Position numbers and translations under genes: made by a program. Below, in pieces: positions 8,431 to 16,701 of a DNA stretch of 64,000 nt; the first letter of the stretch is position 1, and every line of letters starts with the position of its first letter. This DNA is from Nocardia mikamii NBRC 108933 (lineage in GTDB: Bacteria; Actinomycetota; Actinomycetes; Mycobacteriales; Mycobacteriaceae): the NCBI RefSeq assembly GCF_001613505.1, contig NZ_BDCM01000027.1:40174-104173 (forward strand). The letters run 5' to 3'. The notes under the pieces were generated by a model. The model did no database searches, was not told where the DNA came from, and worked only from the letters and a program-made list of their open reading frames with translations.

Positions 8431-8440
8431 GTAACGTTAC
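8431..8440. promoter_or_regulatory. perfect palindrome GTAACGTTAC just upstream of the P450 start
   Basis: The decamer is its own reverse complement and lies immediately upstream of the likely TTG start of the P450/methyltransferase operon. A TACTAAT-like -10 element is visible on the minus strand further upstream, around 8484-8490. The site could be an operator for that operon; the binding protein is unknown. Confidence 0.35.
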
Positions 8441-8571
8441 TCCATTTATCGGAGCCCCAAAATGCACAACTGGGGCCTGGCATTAGTAGCGTCGCCTGCG
8501 CAAAATTGGAATTACCTGGAATTCAGTCAAAAGAGTGCCAGATTCGACGGCGTCACCGGAACCGGTTGTAC

Positions 8572-8599
8572 ATACCCAAAAACCCACCTACCCACGGCG
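8572..8599 (+). repeat. 28-bp direct repeat, copy 1
   Basis: This copy begins ATACCCAAAAACCCACC and ends ACCCACGGCG. It matches copy 2 at 8790-8817 in 27 of 28 positions, 218 bases away. Both copies precede the LuxR-type regulator, so they are candidate binding sites for it or for another regulator of this promoter. Confidence 0.7.
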
Positions 8600-8783
8600 G
8601 AAATCAATGCTGCGGATGCGCCATAGATGCGCGCCGCGAAGGGACGGACCAACGGATAGGAGACGCTGAAGTCGCAGCGTGTCAGGGATTTTCGAGCCGT
8701 CCGCACCAATCCACGGGAAGCGGAATGGAGCGTCGAATGCGGGGCGACTTTTCGCTATACCCATTAGAGGTTGCGACGTGATG

Positions 8784-8817
8784 GGTATATACCCAAAAAC
8801 CTACCTACCCACGGCGT
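8784..8817 (+). promoter_or_regulatory. 28-bp repeat copy 2 with palindrome GGGTATATACCC
   Basis: Bases 8784-8795 are a perfect 12-base palindrome, and bases 8790-8817 are the second copy of the 28-base repeat. The element lies 54-87 bases upstream of the regulator's ATG at 8871, a typical autoregulatory operator position. Variants of the core recur at 11551 and 11724 in front of the flavin monooxygenase. Confidence 0.55.
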
Positions 8818-8870
8818 GCGGAGCCTGCCGTGGAGACCGCGCGCCCCTTTTTCGCGATATAGTTGCCGAC

Positions 8871-11456
8871 ATGATCAAACCCGGGGGGAAAGCACTCGGT
8901 ACGGTACCGGCGCCGACGCATGGCTTCGTCGGCCGCGAAGATGAACTCGAACTCGTCAGCACTTTGCTGACATCGGGGCCGCATCGGCTGATCACCTTGG
9001 CGGGGCCCGGGGGAATCGGGAAGACGCGGCTCGCCGACGAGGCGGTTCGCCGGGTCAAGGCTCAGGGGCTTCGGGTGCACTGGGTACCGCTCGCACGACT
9101 CCCAATGGACGCAGAGTACGTCCAGGTGGAACGGGCCACTGCCTCTGCGGTGATCTCGGCCGATTTCTCCAATCGCCCGACCTTCGACGCGCTGGAAGCG
9201 TCCCTGCGCGGAGTCGACGGGGCGGCGCGCAGTGACCGTGTGCTGCTCGTGCTCGACAACGGTGAGCACGTCCTCGATGCTCTGCGCACTCTGATCGAGC
9301 GGCTACTCGACCGGCTGCCGAACCTGGTCATCATGGCCACCAGTCGCAGCCCGGTGGCCTGGCGCGACGAATATCTGCACGTGGTTCGGCAGTTGTCGGC
9401 CTCCGATGCTCTGATGATGTTTCGCCAACGCACCGAACTGATCGGCCGGGCTGTGGAGTGGAGCGCGCAAGACACCGCGACTGCGGCCGAGATCTGCAAA
9501 CACATCCAATACCACCCGTTGTACATCCAACTGGCGGTCGGACGGCTGCGGTATCAGGCTTTGACCGATCTCTGCAATGAGCTCACCGGCCGCGCGGACG
9601 ACAAGCGGCTGGAGTGGACGACCGGAGCGCGTGCAGGCGCCGATGCCCGGCACCTCGGAATCACCAACGTCATCGCCTGGAGCTACCAGCTGTGCAGCGA
9701 GAAGGAAAAACTGCTGTTCACACGGCTGTCAGCGTTCGCGCCAGCAGGTGACATCAACCTCGACGACACCGATGATGCCGCGGATGCGGGTGCCGGCCTC
9801 GACGCGGTCATCGCGGTGTGCAGCGACGACGAGCACCCGACCGACGATGAGCACCCGAACGAGGACAGCGGTGACGAGGAACAGGTGAGGCTGTCCACAC
9901 GGGAGATTACTGGGTTGCTGGAAAGCCTCGCCGACAAATCGCTGGTCACGATCCATATCACCGCGAGCGGCCAGCGGTACTCGATGCCCGAGACGTTGCG
10001 GGTGTACGCATGGGACCGGCTGCGCGACAACGGCCCCTGCGAACCCACGCGGTTGGCTCGACGACACCTCGCCTACTACCGAGACCGAGTGGCACAGGCC
10101 GCACACAATTGGTTCAGCGCGCACGAACGTGAACTTGTGCAGTGGGCACGGTCGGCGTGGGGCAATATCGTGGCGGCGATCGAGACCAGTATCACCGTCG
10201 AGGGCGAGGCCGCCGCCGGTCTGGAGATATGCCGGGGCCTGATCACCCTGCGCGTCCCCTTCGTGCGAGGGTCGATCCGCGACATCCGCAGCCTGTCCGA
10301 AAGGTGTCTGGACGCCAGTCGTGCACTGACACCGCAACCCGTCGACCTACAGATCGAACTGAAAGCCGCGCTGGCATGGCTGGCCATACGGTCAGGCCAG
10401 GGGCCGGAAGCTACGAGCCTGCTCAATGAGGTGATCTCACACCATCTCTCGGACAGTACCGACTGGTTGAACCACCCCGAACTGGATCGCGGCCTGCCGC
10501 CCATCATCGAACTCGCGGAGGGCACCAGGCTCTTCCTCTCCGACGAAGACGAACGAGCCATCCTCGTCATACGGCGGGCGCGTGTGAAGTTCCACGACGT
10601 CGGCGACCCCGCAGAGGTGTTCGCAGGGATGTTCGGCGCTCTGGCCGCCGCGCTGCTCGGATCGGCCGCGGAGGCTCACCAGATCGCCCGCTGCGCTGTC
10701 GACCACGCAGAAGCATCGGGAGCGACCTGGGCAACGTCGTGGGTGAAGCTGGCCTGGGCCGTCACGTTGACCAAACACGGCGACCCGCACGAAGCAGCTG
10801 CGGTGCTGCGCGACACACTGTCCTATCAGCTGGCGTTCGGCGACCAGTGGGGCGCGATGTGGAGCGCTGTCCTGCGGACCTGGGCGCTGGAACGCATGAT
10901 CGTCGGCGACGATCCCGATCGAGATTGGAAGCTAGCCAACGAGATCGCGCAGATTCTGGGCGGCACCGAAACCCTGCGCCGCCACCTCGGCGTCGACATC
11001 ACAAGCATGGGATGCTTCGCCAAGATGTCTCTCCAGGCCGAGACATCAGCGCGCGCTGTACTCGGCGACGAGCAGTTCGCGGCCGAGATGGCCCGCGGCG
11101 CTGAACTCGACCCCCACACCAATGACGTACACCGGCTTGCGCTCGGAGAACCTGTCTTCACCGTCGACCCGTCGCCTAGCGAGGTCGCCCGCAACGGCGG
11201 ACGAACAGCACCAAACAGCCCGCTCAAATACGTGGCGGCGCCCTGGGAGAAGCTCAGCGCCACCGAGCAAGAGGTCGCCGTTCTGGCAGCAGCGGGGAAT
11301 TCGAATGTCAAGATAGCCAGGCACCGCCAAACGTCTGTCAGGACCGTCGACCGACAAATATCTTCAGTTCTCGACAAACTCGGCATCCGGAGCCGCCATC
11401 GCATCGCCGAATTCGTGCCGGATCATCTCCGGCCACAGCAACGCAGACTCCGGTAA
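8871..11456 (+). CDS. large LuxR-family regulator with NTPase domain (LAL-like)
   Basis: An 861-aa regulator. I start it at the ATG at 8871 (MIKPGGKALG); upstream in-frame codons overlap the repeat elements. A P-loop GPGGIGKT lies at residues 45-52 and a Walker B-like VLLVLDNGEHVLDAL near 125-140, as in AfsR/SARP- and LAL-type ATPases. The middle is helical and TPR-like with an acidic insertion around residues 310-340. The C-terminus has a LuxR HTH (LSATEQEVAVLAAAGNSNVK, then VRTVDRQISSVLDKLGI). It likely activates nearby genes in response to a ligand; the flavin monooxygenase operon downstream and the P450 operon upstream are the obvious targets. Confidence 0.85.
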   Translation: MIKPGGKALGTVPAPTHGFVGREDELELVSTLLTSGPHRLITLAGPGGIGKTRLADEAVRRVKAQGLRVHWVPLARLPMDAEYVQVERATASAVISADFSNRPTFDALEASLRGVDGAARSDRVLLVLDNGEHVLDALRTLIERLLDRLPNLVIMATSRSPVAWRDEYLHVVRQLSASDALMMFRQRTELIGRAVEWSAQDTATAAEICKHIQYHPLYIQLAVGRLRYQALTDLCNELTGRADDKRLEWTTGARAGADARHLGITNVIAWSYQLCSEKEKLLFTRLSAFAPAGDINLDDTDDAADAGAGLDAVIAVCSDDEHPTDDEHPNEDSGDEEQVRLSTREITGLLESLADKSLVTIHITASGQRYSMPETLRVYAWDRLRDNGPCEPTRLARRHLAYYRDRVAQAAHNWFSAHERELVQWARSAWGNIVAAIETSITVEGEAAAGLEICRGLITLRVPFVRGSIRDIRSLSERCLDASRALTPQPVDLQIELKAALAWLAIRSGQGPEATSLLNEVISHHLSDSTDWLNHPELDRGLPPIIELAEGTRLFLSDEDERAILVIRRARVKFHDVGDPAEVFAGMFGALAAALLGSAAEAHQIARCAVDHAEASGATWATSWVKLAWAVTLTKHGDPHEAAAVLRDTLSYQLAFGDQWGAMWSAVLRTWALERMIVGDDPDRDWKLANEIAQILGGTETLRRHLGVDITSMGCFAKMSLQAETSARAVLGDEQFAAEMARGAELDPHTNDVHRLALGEPVFTVDPSPSEVARNGGRTAPNSPLKYVAAPWEKLSATEQEVAVLAAAGNSNVKIARHRQTSVRTVDRQISSVLDKLGIRSRHRIAEFVPDHLRPQQRRLR

Positions 11457-11550
11457 CAGCAGAGCCTCGCTCGCGCTGCACAGGGCGCAGTGCCGTATGC
11501 AGCTGAGCCTTTGTCCTGGTTATGCGGATGACTTGCATGTCTATCCACAA

Positions 11551-11562
11551 GTATGTACCCAC
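11551..11562 (+). promoter_or_regulatory. LuxR-operator-like half site GTATGTACCCAC
   Basis: This matches the right part of the palindrome and repeat in front of the LuxR-type regulator (GTATATACCCAA) with small differences. It lies about 350 bases upstream of the flavin monooxygenase start, so it is distal; support is by similarity only. Confidence 0.3.
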
Positions 11563-11723
11563 GCGAACCATTCGCACGGCTCGCGGCCGACAGAATGCAT
11601 GGGCTTCTCCATTTATATTCACATAGAAGGAACCGGGCGCACCGGCAGAACAACTACCAGGTTGAGGGCCAGTTTTATCTCCACCGACAGGGTCGTGGGT
11701 AAGTACTGTTCAGGTCGGCATAT

Positions 11724-11735
11724 GGGTATGTACCG
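11724..11735 (+). promoter_or_regulatory. LuxR-operator-like palindrome GGGTATGTACCG
   Basis: This differs from the perfect palindrome at 8784-8795 at two positions. It lies about 177 bases upstream of the flavin monooxygenase ATG at 11912. A shared operator would tie the monooxygenase operon to the LuxR-type regulator. Confidence 0.35.
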
Positions 11736-11911
11736 ATTCGGATGCCGCGCGAATATGTGACAGTCGTGTTGTCCCGTTCCAACGCTTTCTCCGGCGGAGA
11801 GAGCCGTGCGAGCACTGCTGTATCCAGATGTTCGGATCGCCACCGCGTGGTGTCCGGTCCTGCCTATTCGCCATGCTGCCGGATTTTCGGCACAGCACGA
11901 AGGGTTCCCCC

Positions 11912-13516
11912 ATGTCCAAACCTGTTTCGCGTGATCCGATCGCCATTGTGGGTGCCGGTCCCACCGGTCTGACAGTCGGGATCGAATTATTGTCTCGGGG
12001 GGTCGAGTGCAAGGTCTTCGAGAAGCGGCCCCGTTCCTCTGATACCTCCCGAGCGTTCACCCTTCATGCGAGGACGTTGGAGGGTTTCGCGCGGGCACGA
12101 TGCGTCGAGCGCTTCCTCGAGCGCGGCATCCGACACCGAGGGATGGCTTTCCACTTTCGCGGCGTGCCCGATGCCGAGCACCTGGACTTCACGGCGCTGG
12201 AAACCCCGTATCCGATGATCCTCATCATCGAGCAGCAGGACACCGAAGCCGCGCTGCGAGAAGAATTCCAAGCGCTCGGCGGCACAATCGAGTGGAACAC
12301 CAAGCTGGAATCTGTCACCACCAACGGGGATGGCCGCATTACCGCCGTCTTCGACCGTACTGGCAGTGGTCGTTGCCGCAGGGAGATGCATCCGGATTGG
12401 CTGGTCGGATGCGACGGGCTGCGCAGCACCGTCCGATCCCTCACGGGAATCGAGTTCGAAGGCGATGAGTACGTCGGCTTGCAGTTCCGGATGATGGACG
12501 TGCAGATCGATCGCTACCCGGTCAGCGACGACGAGATCCACTACTTCGTCGACGCGGACCACATGCTGCTCACCACGAAGCTCCCCACCGGCTACCGCGC
12601 GTTGATCAGCGACATGCGCGCCACCCCCGTGGCCAACCCGGCACCCGATCCTATTGCCGCACAACACAGATTTCAGCCCGTCGTCGACGACTGGCTCCCC
12701 GGCGCACATCTCGGCATCCCGACATGGAACACCGAATATCCCATCTGGCGACGCCAAGCACGGGAGTACCGGCGCGGGCGTCTCATCCTCGCCGGCGACG
12801 CGGTACACATCGGCTCACCCGCCGCCGGACTGGGAATGAACAACTGCATTCAAGACGCACAGAACCTCGGCTGGAAACTGGCGGCAGTCGCCAGCGGGCG
12901 CGCACCGGAAACGCTGCTCGACACCTACCAAGCCGAGCGGCTTCCGATCGCCGAGCAGGTGGGCGAGGCCAGCAGCATGTTGCATCAAATAATGATGGCG
13001 CACGGCAATTCGATCGCCGAACGCCTCGAAGTAATCCGGCAGCAGCCCGGCTTCCACCACCGAGCTGCTCAACGAATCGCAGGGTTGACCCACCACTACC
13101 GCGACGTGATCACCTCGCCGCCGGGGCTGCCGCGACTCGACGGTCTCACCGCTGGCGACCGCGCCCCGGACATTCTCGTGACGCCGGCGACCGGGGTGCA
13201 CGAGCTGCTTTCTCATCCCGACTACACCCTCCTGGTGCTGCATCGACGCCGGAACTCGACAGTCGCCACCGATGTCGCCGAGGCCACCTCGCCCTATCGC
13301 CATCTGCTGCGAACCACAGTGATCACCGCACCCGAACTACGGCCTGACGCTGCCGCCGGCGCCCTGGTCGCGCACGATGCCCGAGTACACGACCGATACG
13401 GCCACCCCGCCGACGACACGCTGTGCCTGATCCGACCGGACGGCCATATCGCGCTGCGATTCCCCGCTCGCCAGGACCTGCTCGCCACCGCCCTCAAAGA
13501 AGCGATGCTGACATGA
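11912..13516 (+). CDS. FAD-dependent aromatic monooxygenase (PheA/TfdB, Rox-like)
   Basis: A 534-aa group A flavoprotein monooxygenase that uses NAD(P)H and oxygen to hydroxylate aromatic or polyketide-type substrates. The ATG at 11912 is followed by the Rossmann motif IVGAGPTGLTVGIEL (GxGxxG at residues 14-19). The DG motif is DWLVGCDGLRSTVR, and the GD motif is RLILAGDAVHIGSPAAGLGM followed by NNCIQDAQNLGWKLA. The C-terminal 130 residues look like the thioredoxin-like dimer domain of this family. The next gene starts inside its stop codon (ATGA). Similar enzymes inactivate rifamycins or tailor antibiotics; its substrate here is unknown. Confidence 0.88.
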   Translation: MSKPVSRDPIAIVGAGPTGLTVGIELLSRGVECKVFEKRPRSSDTSRAFTLHARTLEGFARARCVERFLERGIRHRGMAFHFRGVPDAEHLDFTALETPYPMILIIEQQDTEAALREEFQALGGTIEWNTKLESVTTNGDGRITAVFDRTGSGRCRREMHPDWLVGCDGLRSTVRSLTGIEFEGDEYVGLQFRMMDVQIDRYPVSDDEIHYFVDADHMLLTTKLPTGYRALISDMRATPVANPAPDPIAAQHRFQPVVDDWLPGAHLGIPTWNTEYPIWRRQAREYRRGRLILAGDAVHIGSPAAGLGMNNCIQDAQNLGWKLAAVASGRAPETLLDTYQAERLPIAEQVGEASSMLHQIMMAHGNSIAERLEVIRQQPGFHHRAAQRIAGLTHHYRDVITSPPGLPRLDGLTAGDRAPDILVTPATGVHELLSHPDYTLLVLHRRRNSTVATDVAEATSPYRHLLRTTVITAPELRPDAAAGALVAHDARVHDRYGHPADDTLCLIRPDGHIALRFPARQDLLATALKEAMLT

Positions 13517-14136
13517 TCACACATGTCGAGCCTCGCACCCCCGCGCCCGGAGGCTCGCGCAACATCGACGCACCTGCCACGCCAATCGAACACGGTTACT
13601 CCGATGCGCAAACGGCCGACCTGATCCGGTCGTGCGCCCCGCCGCACCCGCAGCCGCTGCGGGCTCTCAGAGCCCGACGGTCGCACCCAGTCGTGATCGG
13701 GCTGATTCGGCCGGATCTGCATGCATGCAGGAACCAGGCGATCGCGAGCGCGGTTACCTCGGCCGACCTTCACGCCATCCAAGCGACCGCGGACCAGTAC
13801 CAGTGGCGGGTAGCCGACATGCTGCGTCTCCAACCGGGAGGCGACACCGACAGCACCGATCCCGTCGAGTGCCTGCTGGGCCGGGTACGCAGCCGGGGCG
13901 CCGATGCGGTGATCGTTCCATGCCGTCTCCACCTCCAAGCCGGTGATCTTCGGGAGCGCGACGGCTTGGAGGCGGTGCGCCGCGAGTGTGCAGTCGTCAC
14001 CTTGTCCCCTGCGCAAGTGTGGCCCTGCACCACCGGTTTCGCCCCCGTCTTCGGCACAGCCGATGCCACCGGGACGGGATCCAGCTCCTCAGCTCCACGG
14101 CACAGAGCCTGCACCTGGTCAGTGGAACGGTGGTGA
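13513..14136 (+). CDS. resolvase-fold-like protein without catalytic serine
   Basis: A 207-aa protein whose ATG overlaps the monooxygenase stop (ATGA). Residues 55-165 follow the layout of a serine-recombinase N-terminal domain: VVIGLIRPDLHA where RVSTxxQ is expected, a helix, then LLGRVRSRGADAVIVPCRLH in place of LREGDTLVVWKLDRLGR. The nucleophilic serine is absent, and there is no DNA-binding tail of the recombinase type. Two other proteins in the window (31004-31858 and 31989-32303) share this layout. The C-terminal 40 residues are low in complexity. It probably has a regulatory or binding role; the family assignment is my inference. Confidence 0.55.
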   Translation: MITHVEPRTPAPGGSRNIDAPATPIEHGYSDAQTADLIRSCAPPHPQPLRALRARRSHPVVIGLIRPDLHACRNQAIASAVTSADLHAIQATADQYQWRVADMLRLQPGGDTDSTDPVECLLGRVRSRGADAVIVPCRLHLQAGDLRERDGLEAVRRECAVVTLSPAQVWPCTTGFAPVFGTADATGTGSSSSAPRHRACTWSVERW

Positions 14137-14141
14137 TCGCG

Positions 14142-14468
14142 ATGTCAGGGTGGCAGGTGGTGTCGGCGGTCGCCGCGATTCTCGCGACGATCAGCCCGGT
14201 GTTCCTCGGCCTCGCTTGGGCATCGACCACGAAAACCGAAACACTGTCCCGAGCACCTATCGAGCCGAAAGCGACTGCATACCAATCCATTTCGCCGCAC
14301 ATTCTGAGCCATGCCGCCCCGAATCACAGACTTACGACGGCAGAGGCGGGGTCCGCAGTCCGCCTGCACCGATCCTGCAGTTGCGACGACTGCTTCTGCA
14401 AAGCAGCCGCCTACCACGTACTGGTGGCGGCCGGCAAGGTCCGGCCGGCCCGCAAGGCGTTGCTATGA
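14142..14468 (+). CDS. membrane-anchored small Cys-x4-Cys protein
   Basis: A 108-aa protein with a hydrophobic N-terminal segment (VVSAVAAILATISPVFLGLA, about residues 6-25) predicted to span the membrane. It is followed by a linker and a C-terminal motif HRSCSCDDCFCKAAAYHVL then AAGKVRP. That motif has the same spacing as the 56-aa protein at 3845-4015. A GTG at 14133 would add three residues. It lies between the resolvase-like gene and an HTH regulator, in the same kind of cassette as the 3845 gene. Function unknown. Confidence 0.5.
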   Translation: MSGWQVVSAVAAILATISPVFLGLAWASTTKTETLSRAPIEPKATAYQSISPHILSHAAPNHRLTTAEAGSAVRLHRSCSCDDCFCKAAAYHVLVAAGKVRPARKALL

Positions 14469-14648
14469 GACTCGCACCGTGGGTGCCCTGGAACTACTGC
14501 GGGCCAACGAGATTCACAACGAGATCAGACAGGTACGAAGAAGGACTCCCACCGTTGTCACGGAGCGGAACCCCGGGGTGTGCTCCAGCTCGCCACCGTC
14601 ATTCACCGCCGTTGGAGCCGATTCAGGAACTAGAGGAGAGCCTGGCAC

Positions 14649-15704
14649 ATGTCCAGAGCAATGGCAGAGGCGATCGGTCCAGGCGGGGGCAGGAAGGCTT
14701 GCAGCGAAACGCTCCGGGCAGGCCGTGACGTGCGTCGGGTTGGAACGGGAGATCGGAACCGGGCACCGTGGGCGGAGGATGGGCCATGGCGAGGCAGAGG
14801 CCAGCCACCGACCCGGGAGGGCATAACGCCGTATCTCACAAGCAGCGGCCTGCAGTTGTCACCGGTGAACCCAGGACTCGCCCCCTCCGCAGCCCGTCGC
14901 CCGGTAACGCAGGACGACCGGCTCGACGTCGCGAGCGGCCGGCTCGGCGAGGCCGCGTTGGATCGCGTCGTCGCCGCGGAACTCGAGGAACACAGGGTCT
15001 ATCACGGCTTCGCGACATTGGGACGCCAGATCACACAATCGGAACTGGCGGAACACACGTCAATGTCCAAAGACCACATCGGCAAAATGCTGCGCGGGCA
15101 GCGACCGGTGTACGTGCGAACGCTGGGGGCCCTCGCCGCGCCACTCGGGCTGCCCGCCGAGGTGTACGACCATCTCCGTGAGCTGATCCTACGCAACGAG
15201 GACCCAGCACAGACTGTGCCCGACTCGGGCCCGCCGCCAGCCCATATGCGGGAAGTTTTGGCTGCCCTCCAGTACCCTGCAATGTTGCTGACTCCCGGAC
15301 TATTCGACGTCCACGTGCTCAACGAGGCTGCGATACAGATACTTCCGCGACTCGATGAAGCTGGCAACCTGCTCCGGTGGCTGTTCTGCGATCCGATAGC
15401 GCGGACGGTGTTCGCGGGCGACACATGGCACCTGGTGGCGACAGTATGCAGCTACGCGCTGCACTACCTTTCACGCGGGATCGTGCCCGAGCCAGCACGA
15501 GCCAACCTGATTGCCGAGCTGTCCAAAGCACCAGAGTTTGCGCGAATGTGGGCCGCGCGCATCGAAGGCGCGCTGTTCCCGCTCCGCGTGGCCATCGCCG
15601 ATCCGAACCAACCCTCTCAAATCGGAACGATGACTCTCACCGCCTCGACCCCGTGGCGGGCACCAGCAAACCATTTGCAGGTGTCCCTAATCCCGTGCAA
15701 GTGA
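14649..15704 (+). CDS. HTH regulator with MmyB-like ligand-binding domain
   Basis: A 351-aa protein started at the ATG at 14649, which has AGGAGA nine bases upstream. The first 95 residues are unusual and may be partly dispensable. A helix-turn-helix follows around residues 115-155 (RQITQSELAEHTSMSKDHIG, then MLRGQRPVYVRTL). Residues 200-345 resemble the MmyB-type sensor domain (LQYPAMLLTPGLFDVHVLNE, then LLRWLFCDPIARTVF). Such proteins are transcriptional regulators of secondary metabolism and stress genes in actinobacteria. It may regulate the upstream monooxygenase cassette. Confidence 0.75.
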   Translation: MSRAMAEAIGPGGGRKACSETLRAGRDVRRVGTGDRNRAPWAEDGPWRGRGQPPTREGITPYLTSSGLQLSPVNPGLAPSAARRPVTQDDRLDVASGRLGEAALDRVVAAELEEHRVYHGFATLGRQITQSELAEHTSMSKDHIGKMLRGQRPVYVRTLGALAAPLGLPAEVYDHLRELILRNEDPAQTVPDSGPPPAHMREVLAALQYPAMLLTPGLFDVHVLNEAAIQILPRLDEAGNLLRWLFCDPIARTVFAGDTWHLVATVCSYALHYLSRGIVPEPARANLIAELSKAPEFARMWAARIEGALFPLRVAIADPNQPSQIGTMTLTASTPWRAPANHLQVSLIPCK

Positions 15705-15708
15705 GACG

Positions 15709-16701
15709 CTATGAAGCGACTGGAGGTGCCTCCCCTCCACGGCTACCGCGACAATCTGCGTCGTTCTCGATCAGCGGCACTACCGCGCGCTTCCGGTAGA
15801 CATCCTCGATCACGTACAAGCCGGCGAGTCCTTCGTATCCGGGAAAGAGTTCGGTCATCTTGGCTTGGACGACTGAGGCTTCGGCGTCGTCGGCATGAAG
15901 GAATCGCTGGGCGAGGATTTTGCGGTTCCAGACGTCGAGGCCAAGCGCAGATGGATCTCGCACGACCGATCCGGCGATGATCGCTGCTGTGTACGGCCCG
16001 ACCCCCTTGATTCTCTGGAACTCCGTCATCAGCTCGGCCTTGGAGGCGTGGTCGACCTTGTCGGGGTCGTGCGTGGTAAAGAACTCGGCGAAGCGGCCGA
16101 TGTACTTGGCGCGGTAGCCGAGTCGGTCGCGCTCGCGGAACACGGATTCGTCGATGCCGGCGATCTCGGCCGGGGTGAAGAACGTCTTCAGGGTGACACC
16201 GCCGAACTCGGCGATCTGGCCGTAGTGGTCGAGCAGGTTGGTCATCATCTGGGTAGTGCGAGCGACTGTGGCGTTTTGCAGAAGCAGGGAGATGACGGCG
16301 ATTTCGAAGAGGTTTTCCGGACAGCTCTGGCGCATCCCTGCCAGCGCGGTGAGCGACTCTCGCATCTCTGGCACCCGCTCGGCATGGGCAACGAAGGCGG
16401 AGAGGTCTTCGTTCAGGCCGTAGGAGTGAATGATCCTGGCTTCCAAGCGTTCCCGATCTGCCTCCGACCAGCCGTTCTCACCGAAGACATCGGCTTGCAG
16501 GGTGTCTGGATCGGCCATGTGCATGATCACGCCACAGACATGCTCACCGACACGGAAGGTACGCCAGCTGACCTCCTGGCTGTGGCGTTCGAGGCCGGTG
16601 GCGAAATGAGAAGGCTTCCATACCGAATAGCGGAAGTTGAATGGTTGCGTCACGGAGAACCGGAGGGTGTCGACGGGGCACAGCTGGCGGATATCGTTCA
16701 C
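15709..16701 (-). CDS. HhH-GPD family DNA glycosylase (AlkA/OGG-like)
   Basis: A 330-aa base-excision-repair glycosylase-like protein. The HhH-GPD core is present: QNATVARTTQMMTNLLDHYG, RLGYRAKYIGRFAEFF, hairpin FQRIKGVGPYTAAIIAG, and the catalytic aspartate in ALGLDVWNRKIL. No lysine is seen at the OGG1 bifunctional position, so monofunctional activity is likely. Its start overlaps the WYL regulator's stop by four bases (16698-16701), which makes it the last gene of the eight-gene minus-strand operon. Terminal placement in a radical SAM cluster is odd; it could repair damage caused by the pathway or act on a nucleobase. Confidence 0.8.
   Translation of the reverse strand: MNDIRQLCPVDTLRFSVTQPFNFRYSVWKPSHFATGLERHSQEVSWRTFRVGEHVCGVIMHMADPDTLQADVFGENGWSEADRERLEARIIHSYGLNEDLSAFVAHAERVPEMRESLTALAGMRQSCPENLFEIAVISLLLQNATVARTTQMMTNLLDHYGQIAEFGGVTLKTFFTPAEIAGIDESVFRERDRLGYRAKYIGRFAEFFTTHDPDKVDHASKAELMTEFQRIKGVGPYTAAIIAGSVVRDPSALGLDVWNRKILAQRFLHADDAEASVVQAKMTELFPGYEGLAGLYVIEDVYRKRAVVPLIENDADCRGSRGGEAPPVAS

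Larger units (their letters stand above)
8441..8870. other. divergent intergenic region with repeats (P450 operon / LuxR regulator)
   Basis: About 430 bases without a convincing gene, lower in GC than the flanks. It contains two copies of a 28-base repeat (8572-8599 and 8790-8817) and a palindrome at 8784-8795, described separately. It should hold the promoters of the P450 operon (leftward) and of the LuxR-type regulator (rightward). Confidence 0.6.
11457..11911. other. intergenic region before the flavin monooxygenase
   Basis: About 455 bases with no supported gene; all frames are short and arginine-rich. It contains two elements resembling the palindrome at 8784: GTATGTACCC at 11551-11560 and GGGTATGTACCG at 11724-11735. 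These may be regulatory. Confidence 0.5.

Noticed and set aside
14479..14648. Possible short gene from a GTG at 14479 (VGALELLRANEIHNEIRQV)
   Set aside because: The first 25 residues look coding, but the frame then degenerates and overlaps the start of the HTH gene at 14649; not enough support to call.
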